The notes under the pieces were generated by a model that did no database searches, was not told where the DNA came from, and was given only the letters and a program-made list of their open reading frames with translations. Positions 19,407 to 28,149 of a DNA stretch of 64,000 bases are shown piece by piece. Each line of letters starts with the position of its first letter. Positions within the stretch are counted from its first letter, which is position 1. Source of the stretch: Flavobacteriia bacterium (GTDB taxonomy: Bacteria; Bacteroidota; Bacteroidia; Flavobacteriales_D; Crocinitomicaceae). The stretch is taken from the NCBI GenBank assembly GCA_947464135.1, contig CANHVK010000002.1:40136-104135 (forward strand). The letters run 5' to 3'. Both the position numbers and the translations under genes were made by a program.

Positions 19407-20438
19407 ATGTTAGACAAAGAAATTGCTTACTCCATTTTAGACCTTGCAGTTGTTTCGAAAGGGAAATCGTTTCGTCAAACCTTTGATGATTCTGTGGCAA
19501 TTGCGAAACTTGCTGAACGTACTGGTTATAAAAGATATTGGCTGGCCGAACACCATAATATGGATGCTATCGGCAGTAGCGCTACTTCTATTTTAATCGG
19601 AAAAATTGCTGAGGAAACACAACACATACGAGTAGGTTCGGGTGGAATCATGTTACCCAATCATTCTCCGCTCATCATTGCCGAACAATTTGGAACATTA
19701 GGTACGCTTTATCCAAATCGAATAGATTTGGGGTTGGGAAGAGCACCTGGAACTGATCAAGCAACAGCAAGTGCCATTCGCTCTGATTTTTATGAAGCAG
19801 CGATGCAATTTCCTGCTGAAGTTCAAAAAATTCAAGACTACTTTTCGTTGGACAATAAACATGAATCGGTTAGAGCAAACGTGGCAGAAGGTGTAGACGT
19901 ACCGCTTTATATACTAGGCTCGAGTACCACAAGTGCTTATTTATCGGCAGAAAAAGGGTTGCCCTATGCTTTTGCAAGTCATTTTGCAAGTGCACAATTA
20001 ATGGAAGCCTTAAACATCTATAAAACACAATTTAAACCTTCTTCAGTTTTAGATAAACCGTATACCATTGCAGGTATTTCGGTTATTATTGCGGATACCG
20101 ATGAAGAAGCTGAATTTCTTTCTACCTCCTACTACGGAAGAGTAATCGGAATTCTAACCGGAGATAGAAATCCTTTAGAACCACCTTTTGAAATAACGGA
20201 CGAATTCCAAAACATCATCAAACACCCTTCAGTGCAACAAATGTCAAAATACGCCTTTATAGGGAGCAAAGAGACTGTTAAAAAGAAAGTGAAAGCCTTT
20301 ATTGAAACTACTGATGTGGATGAATTGATTGTAGCGACACACGTTTTTGATGTGAAAGATCGAATAAAATCAGTGAGTGCGTTTGCGGAAGTGATGAGGG
20401 AGGTGAATGGAGAAATAACTAATCTAATTTACTGTTGA
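19407..20438 (+). CDS. LLM class flavin-dependent oxidoreductase (luciferase-like)
   Basis: YKRYWLAEHHNMDAIGSSATSILIGKIAEETQHIRVGSGGIMLPNHSPLIIAEQFGTL; RIDLGLGRAPGTDQ. Confidence 0.95.
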   Translation: MLDKEIAYSILDLAVVSKGKSFRQTFDDSVAIAKLAERTGYKRYWLAEHHNMDAIGSSATSILIGKIAEETQHIRVGSGGIMLPNHSPLIIAEQFGTLGTLYPNRIDLGLGRAPGTDQATASAIRSDFYEAAMQFPAEVQKIQDYFSLDNKHESVRANVAEGVDVPLYILGSSTTSAYLSAEKGLPYAFASHFASAQLMEALNIYKTQFKPSSVLDKPYTIAGISVIIADTDEEAEFLSTSYYGRVIGILTGDRNPLEPPFEITDEFQNIIKHPSVQQMSKYAFIGSKETVKKKVKAFIETTDVDELIVATHVFDVKDRIKSVSAFAEVMREVNGEITNLIYC

Positions 20439-20450
20439 AAATGAATATCA
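20418..20450 (+). repeat. LLM 3'-end repeat, copy A (end of the intact LLM gene)
   Basis: ACTAATCTAATTTAC identical to copies B and C; following ~20 nt similar but diverged. Confidence 0.75.
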
Positions 20451-21457
20451 TTTTGGGTATAGTTTTTTAATATCTTCCTCGATTTCTTTAAGGCTTTGTT
20501 CAAATTCTATTTTTTTGGTTTTTTCTTTAAACTTTAAAAATTCTGTAGAAGATTTTTCTATAGCCATTTGGTGACTAATTTTACCAGCGTGAGTAAGTAT
20601 CTCTCTACCATTTAATTGTAAAAGAGCATCTAAACGCTCAATCCAATCTTTCATATACATAGGTTTATTTTGCTGTGCCATCGTTTCTGCAAAGGCAAGA
20701 TATTGTTCAACTAACAAACCAAGTAATTTCATTTCGTTTTCGTCTAAATAGTTTTTTGCTATTCCGACATCATTTTTTTGAATGTTGTTTGTTCCGTTTT
20801 TATCATATGACTGCATACCTAAAAGTGGTAATTCAGCATCAACTCTTCTGTAAATTAATTCGGCCACTGTTTGTTCACTAATTGCCCAAAGGAGTTTGTT
20901 TTGTACAATTTTAAAAAAGGTGATTGTTTTTCATCTTTAGGATCGTAGTCGATACTTGTTGTGTAAATGTCTTTAATTTTTTGATAAAAGAATTTTTCTG
21001 AAATGCGTATCTCTCGAATACGTTGTTGTAATTCGTTGAAATAATTCATTGAATTTCCCGTTTTAAAACGTTCGTCGTTTAACGCAAATCCTTTAATGAT
21101 ATATTCTTTTAAACGTTGAGTTGCCCAAATACGAAACTGGGTACCTTGCTTGGATTTTACACGGTAGCCAACAGAGATAATTACATCTAAATTGTAAAAT
21201 TCAATATCTCTTTCCACTTCACGATTTCCTTCAATACGAACTTGTCGGAAATTCCGACGAGTTGAAATTTGCTCCAATTCCTCCTCTTTGTAAATATTAG
21301 AAATATGCTCCGTAATAGTGCTTCTACCCTTTCCAAAGAGCGTAGCCATTTGATCTTGTGTAAGCCAAACCGTTTCGTTTTCTAAATGGACGTCTATTTT
21401 GATGTTACCTTCTTGATTTTGATAAATTAATAAATTTGATTCTTTATGAAAATCCAT
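20448..21457 (-). pseudogene. RhuM family protein gene, split by a 1-nt frameshift
   Basis: ORFs 20855-21457 and 20448-20867 are the N- and C-terminal parts of one RhuM-like protein. Adding one T to the T6 run (20913-20918) restores SPFFKIVQNKLLWAISEQTVAELIYRRVDAELPLLGM. Confidence 0.88.
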
Positions 21458-21479
21458 AGGGGAAGTGTTTTTGTTTATT

Positions 21480-21515
21480 TACTAATCTAATTTACGATTA
21501 AAATTTAAATATTTT
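21480..21515 (+). repeat. LLM 3'-end repeat, copy B
   Basis: TACTAATCTAATTTACGATTAAAATTTAAATATTTT, identical to copy C; encodes TNLIYD* as at the LLM C-terminus. Confidence 0.9.
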
Positions 21516-21549
21516 TGCGAATTCTAGATTTTTAATGTTCCAAGAATAT

Positions 21550-21640
21550 TCTTTTATACAACTATGTGGATGAATTGATTGTGGCGACATATGTATTTGA
21601 TGTGAAGGATCGAATTAAATCGGTGAATGTTTTTACAGAT
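21550..21640 (+). pseudogene. Remnant of the LLM oxidoreductase 3' region
   Basis: Translates YVDELIVATYVFDVKDRIKSVNVFTD versus DVDELIVATHVFDVKDRIKSVSAFAE in the intact gene; about 85% nt identity by eye. Confidence 0.9.
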
Positions 21641-22343
21641 TACAATATCAGCCCCTTATTACGCTCAATTCTTTCTTTGGCTTCCACTAACAACTGATGT
21701 AATTTAGCTTCCATTCTTTTCCCAACTCCAAAACAAAATTTTCTAATTCTTGTAAGATTGTTTTTTCTAAATCATTCTCTAGATAGGTGTTTTTCAAATT
21801 CAAAAAATCTAATACATATGGATCTTTAAATGTATTTATCAAATCCGGGTGGGAGTTTGAAAATTGTATATTCGCTAATTCAGTTCTTTCATAAGCTTTT
21901 CGTTGAATTTGATTACGAAGTTCGCGTTTTCCCCATTTTTGTTCAATACAATTTTGCGCATAATATAGTTTTGCTTCTTTTGATTTTAAAGGAAATAACT
22001 CAATAAAATGAGACCAACTCAATTGTGCCGCCAGTGGTGGCAAAATGTTATAGTCTGAAAATTCTTGTGCAAAACGTATCATTCTTCGTACATTTTTCTC
22101 AGTGAAATTTCGTCCGTATTTCATTTCCAATTGTCGTGAGACGGAACTTAGTATTTGCTTTCCATACTCTGCACGTTCATTTTTTAGCTCTTCTTCTTTA
22201 ATACGTTTTCCTACTTTCCAAAAAAGTAACGTCAAGGTACTATTAGCAACTTTTGCAATTTTTTGTTTGCTATCTTCTATCAAGGAAGAAAGTTCTAATA
22301 CAAGATTGGATGTATTAAAAATGGTTTTTTCTGAATCTAACAT
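21640..22343 (-). pseudogene. DUF1016/YhcG family gene with internal deletion of the PD-(D/E)XK nuclease domain
   Basis: N-terminal DUF1016 domain intact (21687-22343), then LGKEWKLNYISC*. Another frame across the junction reads MEAKLHQLLVEAKERIERNKGLIL*, resembling the family's C-terminal tail. Confidence 0.8.
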
Positions 22344-22359
22344 ATAAATTATGATTAAA

Positions 22360-22395
22360 TACTAATCTAATTTACGATTAAAATTTAAATATTTT
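22360..22395 (+). repeat. LLM 3'-end repeat, copy C
   Basis: 36 nt identical to copy B, upstream of the DUF1016 gene start. Confidence 0.9.
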
Positions 22396-22414
22396 GGGAT
22401 TTTTAAAGAAATAC

Positions 22415-24586
22415 TCAATAAAGAACTTTTATAAAAGTACCAATCACTTTCAAGCTAATTGTTTCATCATCGGTCAAAGTTATTGGTTCAAAATCCAATG
22501 TAGATTTTGGTAATAGTTTAATTTCTAGATGAGACCAAGAATCTTCAGAAATGATTTTTTTACTTGAATATTCTTTAATAGTATAATTTCCACCCATTTC
22601 AATATCAGTATAATCTAACATTTCAACTAGCGTAATCAATCCGTTTCTACTACCTCCATTATATTTTTCAAAAAGACAAATTGAATTATTTGGTATTATT
22701 TTATTCATTGATTCCCCAACAACCCTACAAGCAAAATAATTTTCATTTTTATAGGACTCTCCTTCTTCCAATTCTAAATATTGAATTTGAGTAGATTGTT
22801 GATATTCAGAAAAGCTTCCTGCTGAAATTTTTAAATCATAAAATGGAATTGTAAACTCGTTTGGATCATTTAATATTTTTGGGGTATTAATAATTTCTAA
22901 TGGTTGATTTTTTGGCATAAACTTATGAAAATAAGCTCTTAAATTCGGATTACATACATAAAAAAAAGTGCCTTTTATTCCTCTTAAAGATATTGTTCTA
23001 TAAATATTTAATATATAATTCTTTAAAATTAATTCATCGGTTACTGTATTCTTACCTGCTTTATCTTTATATCTTTCTTTATAAATTACGAATGAATTAG
23101 TGTTAAAATCATAATCAAGTTCTGGTCCAATTATTACACCTGTATAATTCAAATCGTATCCTTGAGTTGTGTGTATGCATCCAACTTCATTGATAGAGTT
23201 TGGAGTATTTACCCAATCAACAGCAACACTATTCCACTTTAGTTTTGTTTCATCTATAATAATGTCAAATGCTTTTTCATCTTTATTAGTTAACCATTCC
23301 CATGCATAACCTGCTACTAATCGAGATAAACCATCTATGGATTCCTTTTTATGAATTTCATCAACCATTTGTTGAATATCATCGAATATAAAACATTCAT
23401 AATCTATATTTTGAATTGGATTCGGTGTAGTGTCGTCTGAAAATAATTCACCAATAAAACTTACATATTCATTACCTCCTCTACATCTAAATTGTGTTTT
23501 TAAGGTTTCTTTTCGAGTAAATGGTTGATTTTCTAATTCAATAAACTTTTCTCTTAATGTATCTGATGGTTTAATCGACTGAAATTGGTCATAAAACAAC
23601 AATGTTTTTTTAGATTGGATAAGCAACCAATCAAGTTCTGAAGCATTTAATTTATCCAAACCAAATAAATTACATATATCATCAAATGGCTTAAAGTAAG
23701 GTCCAAGGTTCACTCTTCTCCTTAATCTATGTCCCTCATCAACAATTACTAAATCAAATTTTTGTTTTGCCAAATCTGATGGTCCAATTACCATTTTTGG
23801 TGATAGTCCTTGAATATTTTTAAAAACTTTAGAAATCGTTTTACGAAACGAAGCCATAGGTATTACTAAAGCCATTTGTAAATCGCCATACTTTTGTTTT
23901 ACCAAATTCAATAATTCAAACAATTCTTCAGCTTCTTCTTCAAAGTCAGAAAAGTTAAATGTTTCAATATCTGTTTTTAAAAGCTTAAACAAAAAAATGG
24001 CAAGAATTGATTTACCTGTTCCTGCTCCACCCTGAATAAGTGATACTTTAGCTGAATCATCAAGTAAACAATTAAGTATCAATTTTAAACTTTTTACTTG
24101 TTCTTTTGATAACGATTTATATGGTGAATACTTAAATAAATCAGAATTGTTTATGTGATCTAGAGAATGTCTAGCAATCCCCATAGACCTCAATTCATCC
24201 CAAATATTTTTAAAAAGTTCCCAATAAAGTTCCTTTTGTTGGTAATACTTATGATTAGCAATTCCTAAATTTCCATTTTGCAATTTATACTGACCATCTG
24301 CAGCTATATATCTAATAAGATTTGACTCTAAATCTAACGTTGCTGACTTATTAAAAAAATCACTTACTATTAGATTTACAGTAGAAAGTTTACTTTTTCG
24401 CTCTGTTTTCGAATGAGTTTTCATTCTGTTCAAAACATCCGTAGTCTCTCCAACATAGGCATCTTTTGATGTATTATCATTCAAAAAATAAACCAAAGGC
24501 CAAGTAAGATAATCTCGATGATTATCAAGAATATTTTTCTCTAATTCATTATTAAAAGCGTAATGAGATATCGAAAAATTTTTCAT
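22415..24586 (-). CDS. GIY-YIG + Schlafen-group/DUF2075-type P-loop NTPase (helicase-like) + S24/LexA-like peptidase domain fusion
   Basis: WPLVYFLND..AYVGETTDVLNRMKTH..LESNLIRYI (GIY-YIG); QGGAGTGKSILAIFLFKLL (Walker A); FDLVIVDEGHRLRRR (Walker B); ISAGSFSE...CRVVGESMNKIIPNNS...NYTIKEY...IKLLPKS (S24-like). Confidence 0.85.
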   Translation of the reverse strand: MKNFSISHYAFNNELEKNILDNHRDYLTWPLVYFLNDNTSKDAYVGETTDVLNRMKTHSKTERKSKLSTVNLIVSDFFNKSATLDLESNLIRYIAADGQYKLQNGNLGIANHKYYQQKELYWELFKNIWDELRSMGIARHSLDHINNSDLFKYSPYKSLSKEQVKSLKLILNCLLDDSAKVSLIQGGAGTGKSILAIFLFKLLKTDIETFNFSDFEEEAEELFELLNLVKQKYGDLQMALVIPMASFRKTISKVFKNIQGLSPKMVIGPSDLAKQKFDLVIVDEGHRLRRRVNLGPYFKPFDDICNLFGLDKLNASELDWLLIQSKKTLLFYDQFQSIKPSDTLREKFIELENQPFTRKETLKTQFRCRGGNEYVSFIGELFSDDTTPNPIQNIDYECFIFDDIQQMVDEIHKKESIDGLSRLVAGYAWEWLTNKDEKAFDIIIDETKLKWNSVAVDWVNTPNSINEVGCIHTTQGYDLNYTGVIIGPELDYDFNTNSFVIYKERYKDKAGKNTVTDELILKNYILNIYRTISLRGIKGTFFYVCNPNLRAYFHKFMPKNQPLEIINTPKILNDPNEFTIPFYDLKISAGSFSEYQQSTQIQYLELEEGESYKNENYFACRVVGESMNKIIPNNSICLFEKYNGGSRNGLITLVEMLDYTDIEMGGNYTIKEYSSKKIISEDSWSHLEIKLLPKSTLDFEPITLTDDETISLKVIGTFIKVLY

Positions 24587-24916
24587 TTACAATTGATTAT
24601 ATTTATCAGACTTCCCTTTTGATTTTTCTACCGGGTATTTTTCTGCGTTTTTTTTGATCTTTTCTAAAACGATATTTTCTATATCTAAATCATATTTTTC
24701 AGCAATTAAAAATGCATATGCAAATACATCCGCTAATTCTTCCTTTACCTTCTCTAAATCTGCATCTTCCGGTTTTTTCCAAAGAAATAATTCCAACAAC
24801 TCATTTGCTTCAATACTTAATGCTATTGATAAATCTTTTGGATTATGAAATTGTTCCCAATCTCTTTCGTTTCTAAATGCAATTAATTCATCCGTTATTT
24901 TTTTAAACCCGCTCAT
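24587..24916 (-). CDS. MazG-like nucleotide pyrophosphohydrolase
   Basis: FRNERDWEQFHNPKDLSIALSIEANELLELFLWK...VKEELADVFAYAFLIAEKYDLD; EExxE and ExxD metal-binding pattern. Confidence 0.92.
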   Translation of the reverse strand: MSGFKKITDELIAFRNERDWEQFHNPKDLSIALSIEANELLELFLWKKPEDADLEKVKEELADVFAYAFLIAEKYDLDIENIVLEKIKKNAEKYPVEKSKGKSDKYNQL

Positions 24917-26886
24917 TTATTATTAGATAGTGACAAAGCAATTTTATACTCTTCATCAAATGGTAATTGTAATTCAGATAACATTTCTGGTAATGCAATA
25001 GCCCAACTTACATAGTAATATGCTAAAATATGATAGCCAGAAAATGTTTTGTTTTTAATTTTTGAAATTCGATAATTATTTTTTTCAGGAGAAAAACCTT
25101 GAGTACCTTGCATTGCAATTTCAAGAGCAATCTCTTTAACCTCATTTTTTGACATTGAATTAAAGTACTCAAGAGCATCGACCATAAACATAGCTACAGC
25201 CATATTTACACCTATTGCTTCTTGATTTTTTAAAAAAGCCTCAATTTCTTTTTCTCTCTCAGGGTCAGGAGTGTTTATCCCATAAGGGTCATTCTCAATA
25301 GATTCTAAAATTGAATTTAAATCAGAATTTTTTAAATTATAACTTGATTCAGAGACTAATTCAAAATATTCGCCCAGTTTCAAGTCTTCAGACCAATTCT
25401 TGATTAATTCATATTCTTCGCCTGGTTGTTTATCTTCACTATATTCTAAATACTCATTATACAACTCATTAGCTTGATTTAATTCACTTTTTGTTGCTTT
25501 ATAAAAACTGATAAAATCTATCCCAAATAAGTCTTTAAATTGCAAAGCACCAATTATATTGTAAATCTTACTTTTAGATAAAATTGATTTTGGTGAAAGC
25601 TCAATTATTTTATCGTTGGTGACTGCTTGTATTCCTTCTTCGATTAAATTCAATAAGGAAATGAATTGAAAAGGTTTTAATTCATTAAAACTTTTGAATA
25701 AAAAATCTTCTATGAATAAATCAATCGGTGCATTGAAAATTTGTCTATTTATACCGTGAAATAACTCAATGGTATATTTTGTAATACTCTCATCGGGAAT
25801 GCCTAATTTCTCTAATTTTTGTAAATCACTTTTGATACTTTTCAAAAATGTATTTTGATGACTCTGATTGGAAATAAAAAGCATATTAGCATCTATTTGT
25901 CTTGCTTTAGTAGCAAAATCTAAATGCACTAATTCATGCATTATTAAATGTTCTACCGCTTTATAACTTGGCTTATATTTTACTAAATGCTTTTCCCGAT
26001 TATAATTTTCAGCAAATTCAAATTTTGCAGCAGTCTGAATTTCATCATCTTTAATTATTTCGATTAATTTATCACACTCAAATTCTAATTTACTTTTGTA
26101 ATTATTAATCAAATTAGAAACATCTGTTGTATCCATGATTTTTTTAGCAACATCAGTTGTGTGATTGAACGCATTACTAAAAAATCCATCTCTAACATTA
26201 CATAACTTTAAAGTGTTTAAACCAAATTCAAAAGATGCAACTAAATCACCTTCCATTTCATAAGTTAGACTTAATGCATAATGCGTATTAGGGTATTTAT
26301 TATCTATTTTTAGTGCTTGATTGAAGTACAACTTAGCTTCTTCAGTTTTCCCTTGTTGCATAAGATTTGCACCAATATTATTTATTGTAATATTGTCGTT
26401 TGGATTAACTGCTAATGCTTGATCATAATATTTCATTGCAGTTGGAATATCTGACTTGAATTTTGAAAAGATATTTCCCATCATTAGCAGTGCCCATCCA
26501 TTTTTTGAATCCCATCTTAGCGAATCAATCAAAGAATTTATAGCTTCATCTTGATTACCTTCTTCAGAATATATTTGTCCCATTATTCTATGGTATTCAG
26601 AATTTGTGGGATTAGCTTTAATTAATGAACTTAGTATAGGTTTTGCTTCTTGGAAGTTACCTTTTTCACATAAAGCTACAGTTTTTCTAAATTCAACTTC
26701 TTGATTAATAATTGAATTAACATCAATTTCAATTGTTACCCAATTATCTTTAATCGTTACGTTAGGTGTAAATGGGCCAGATTTATAATACTCTTTTAAA
26801 GTATTAATTATCAAATCATTACCCCCCCCTGTTAATTCAGGAAAAATTGTAAATAAAAACTCGTCTATTTTATGCGAAATAATCAT
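24913..26886 (-). CDS. TPR-repeat protein with HExxH metallopeptidase-like motif
   Basis: TPR-like repeats (NSEYHRIMGQIYSEEGNQDEAINSLIDSLRWD; NITINNIGANLMQQGKTEEAKLYFNQALKID); EHLIMHELVHLDFATKARQIDAN with HELVH at residues 317-321. Confidence 0.8.
   Translation of the reverse strand: MIISHKIDEFLFTIFPELTGGGNDLIINTLKEYYKSGPFTPNVTIKDNWVTIEIDVNSIINQEVEFRKTVALCEKGNFQEAKPILSSLIKANPTNSEYHRIMGQIYSEEGNQDEAINSLIDSLRWDSKNGWALLMMGNIFSKFKSDIPTAMKYYDQALAVNPNDNITINNIGANLMQQGKTEEAKLYFNQALKIDNKYPNTHYALSLTYEMEGDLVASFEFGLNTLKLCNVRDGFFSNAFNHTTDVAKKIMDTTDVSNLINNYKSKLEFECDKLIEIIKDDEIQTAAKFEFAENYNREKHLVKYKPSYKAVEHLIMHELVHLDFATKARQIDANMLFISNQSHQNTFLKSIKSDLQKLEKLGIPDESITKYTIELFHGINRQIFNAPIDLFIEDFLFKSFNELKPFQFISLLNLIEEGIQAVTNDKIIELSPKSILSKSKIYNIIGALQFKDLFGIDFISFYKATKSELNQANELYNEYLEYSEDKQPGEEYELIKNWSEDLKLGEYFELVSESSYNLKNSDLNSILESIENDPYGINTPDPEREKEIEAFLKNQEAIGVNMAVAMFMVDALEYFNSMSKNEVKEIALEIAMQGTQGFSPEKNNYRISKIKNKTFSGYHILAYYYVSWAIALPEMLSELQLPFDEEYKIALSLSNNK
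26822..26829. repeat. C8/G8 mononucleotide tract within codons ~20-23 of the TPR-HExxH gene
   Basis: Plus-strand ACCCCCCCCT; coding strand ACA GGG GGG GGT. Confidence 0.95.
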
Positions 26887-26935
26887 TTATTGAAATTTAA
26901 TGAAAATGAATTTACCTAAATGGTTGAACATTTAA

Positions 26936-26943
26936 CAAATATA
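26936..26943 (-). promoter_or_regulatory. Candidate -7 element TATATTTG for the three-gene operon
   Basis: TAnnTTTG on the minus strand about 50 nt upstream of the first ATG. Confidence 0.45.
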
Positions 26944-27042
26944 ATAATAAGAAAATGGATAGTTTAAGAAATTAAAAAGAGTGTTATCGCATAGCGCCCT
27001 AATAAACAAGCATTATTACTGCACTTTAAAATAAGAATTATA

Positions 27043-27067
27043 AGCCTTGACTAGCTCAGGGCTTTTT
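27043..27067. terminator. Hairpin between the AbiE module and the TPR/MazG/GIY-YIG operon
   Basis: AGCCTTGA-CTAGC-TCAGGGCTTTTTT stem-loop. Confidence 0.6.
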
Positions 27068-27135
27068 TATTGGCATTAGTAAATCGAATTTAAAGGATTT
27101 CATCGCTGCTTTTTGCAATTGAACCTTATAAAAGG

Positions 27136-28149
27136 TTAAAATTTTTGATTAAAAGTATCTTGGATATTTTGCACTATCTCTATCACTTCAGAAAAAGTAG
27201 GTGCCACTCCAGACATCATTTCTCTCGCCATTTCTTCATAGTCACTTTTTAATTTTAATAATATAGATTCCTCAGGTATAATTGCAATTTGTCCAACGCA
27301 AAGTGTATTATAATCAAAATGTCTAAGTCGAGAATAGGATTTCCGATGTTCAATGATTTCTTTAATAAATGGAATGTCAACGAGTGTGTTTGAATATCCT
27401 TTATAAAGGCGATACAAGTCGTAATAATGTCGAGACATTCGCTTTGTTCTCATTTTGCTCTCATCCTCTCGGTTGTATTCTTCATGAAGTAATAGAATTT
27501 TTTCAATAAACGTTCTATTAGGATGGATGGTAGTAACTAGAAAAGTCTCTTCCTCATAAATAGCATTGGGAAAATAGGAGTTTAAAAGTGTTTGCATTTC
27601 CCTACTTTCATTCGGATCTTTCTGTGAACGTACACTAAATTCTATTTTTACCCTATCTGGTAAATAGGGATTAGGATCAAATAAAGATTTGTAATTCACG
27701 TATATTGTTTGAGGATCTGTGTCTGGCATATCTTTTCGTACTGCTTCTACTTCTATCGAAAAAAACAGTTTTGGAATTTGAAATTTTTCAAACTGATTTA
27801 GCATCTCTTTAGCAATTTCATTGCTCGTAAACAAACAACCTTCTCGTCGCAATTGCTCTACAAAAGTTTTTGACGGCTTATCTTTATAGGATATCCCAAA
27901 AGCCTCGGAATTTAAAGCTACATCTATGTCTTCAGAAAATCGGTCAATAATACCCCAACCCTTACTCAAAGAAGTTCCTCCTTTAAATGCAAAATATGAT
28001 GCATATTTAGAAGTAAACAACATTTTTAATACAAGCGTTACCCACCAATCTTTCTCTATTGCTTTTGGGGTTATTCCTGATTGCAATGAAGCTTGATTCA
28101 ATGAGATTCTACGCGCATTATCATCCAGTTTTTGAATCCATCCAATCAT
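27136..28149 (-). CDS. AbiEii/AbiGii-type nucleotidyltransferase toxin
   Basis: AIEKDWWVTLVLKMLF, FKGGTSLSKGWGIIDRFSEDIDVAL. Confidence 0.93.
   Translation of the reverse strand: MIGWIQKLDDNARRISLNQASLQSGITPKAIEKDWWVTLVLKMLFTSKYASYFAFKGGTSLSKGWGIIDRFSEDIDVALNSEAFGISYKDKPSKTFVEQLRREGCLFTSNEIAKEMLNQFEKFQIPKLFFSIEVEAVRKDMPDTDPQTIYVNYKSLFDPNPYLPDRVKIEFSVRSQKDPNESREMQTLLNSYFPNAIYEEETFLVTTIHPNRTFIEKILLLHEEYNREDESKMRTKRMSRHYYDLYRLYKGYSNTLVDIPFIKEIIEHRKSYSRLRHFDYNTLCVGQIAIIPEESILLKLKSDYEEMAREMMSGVAPTFSEVIEIVQNIQDTFNQKF

Noticed and set aside
20448-20867. Independent small protein starting MAELIYRRVDAELPLLGM
   Set aside because: It is the out-of-frame C-terminal half of the RhuM gene, not a separate gene.
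27000-27067. Hairpin region 27043-27067 as an attachment site or tRNA remnant
   Set aside because: No tRNA arms or matching repeat elsewhere in the window; looks like an ordinary terminator.
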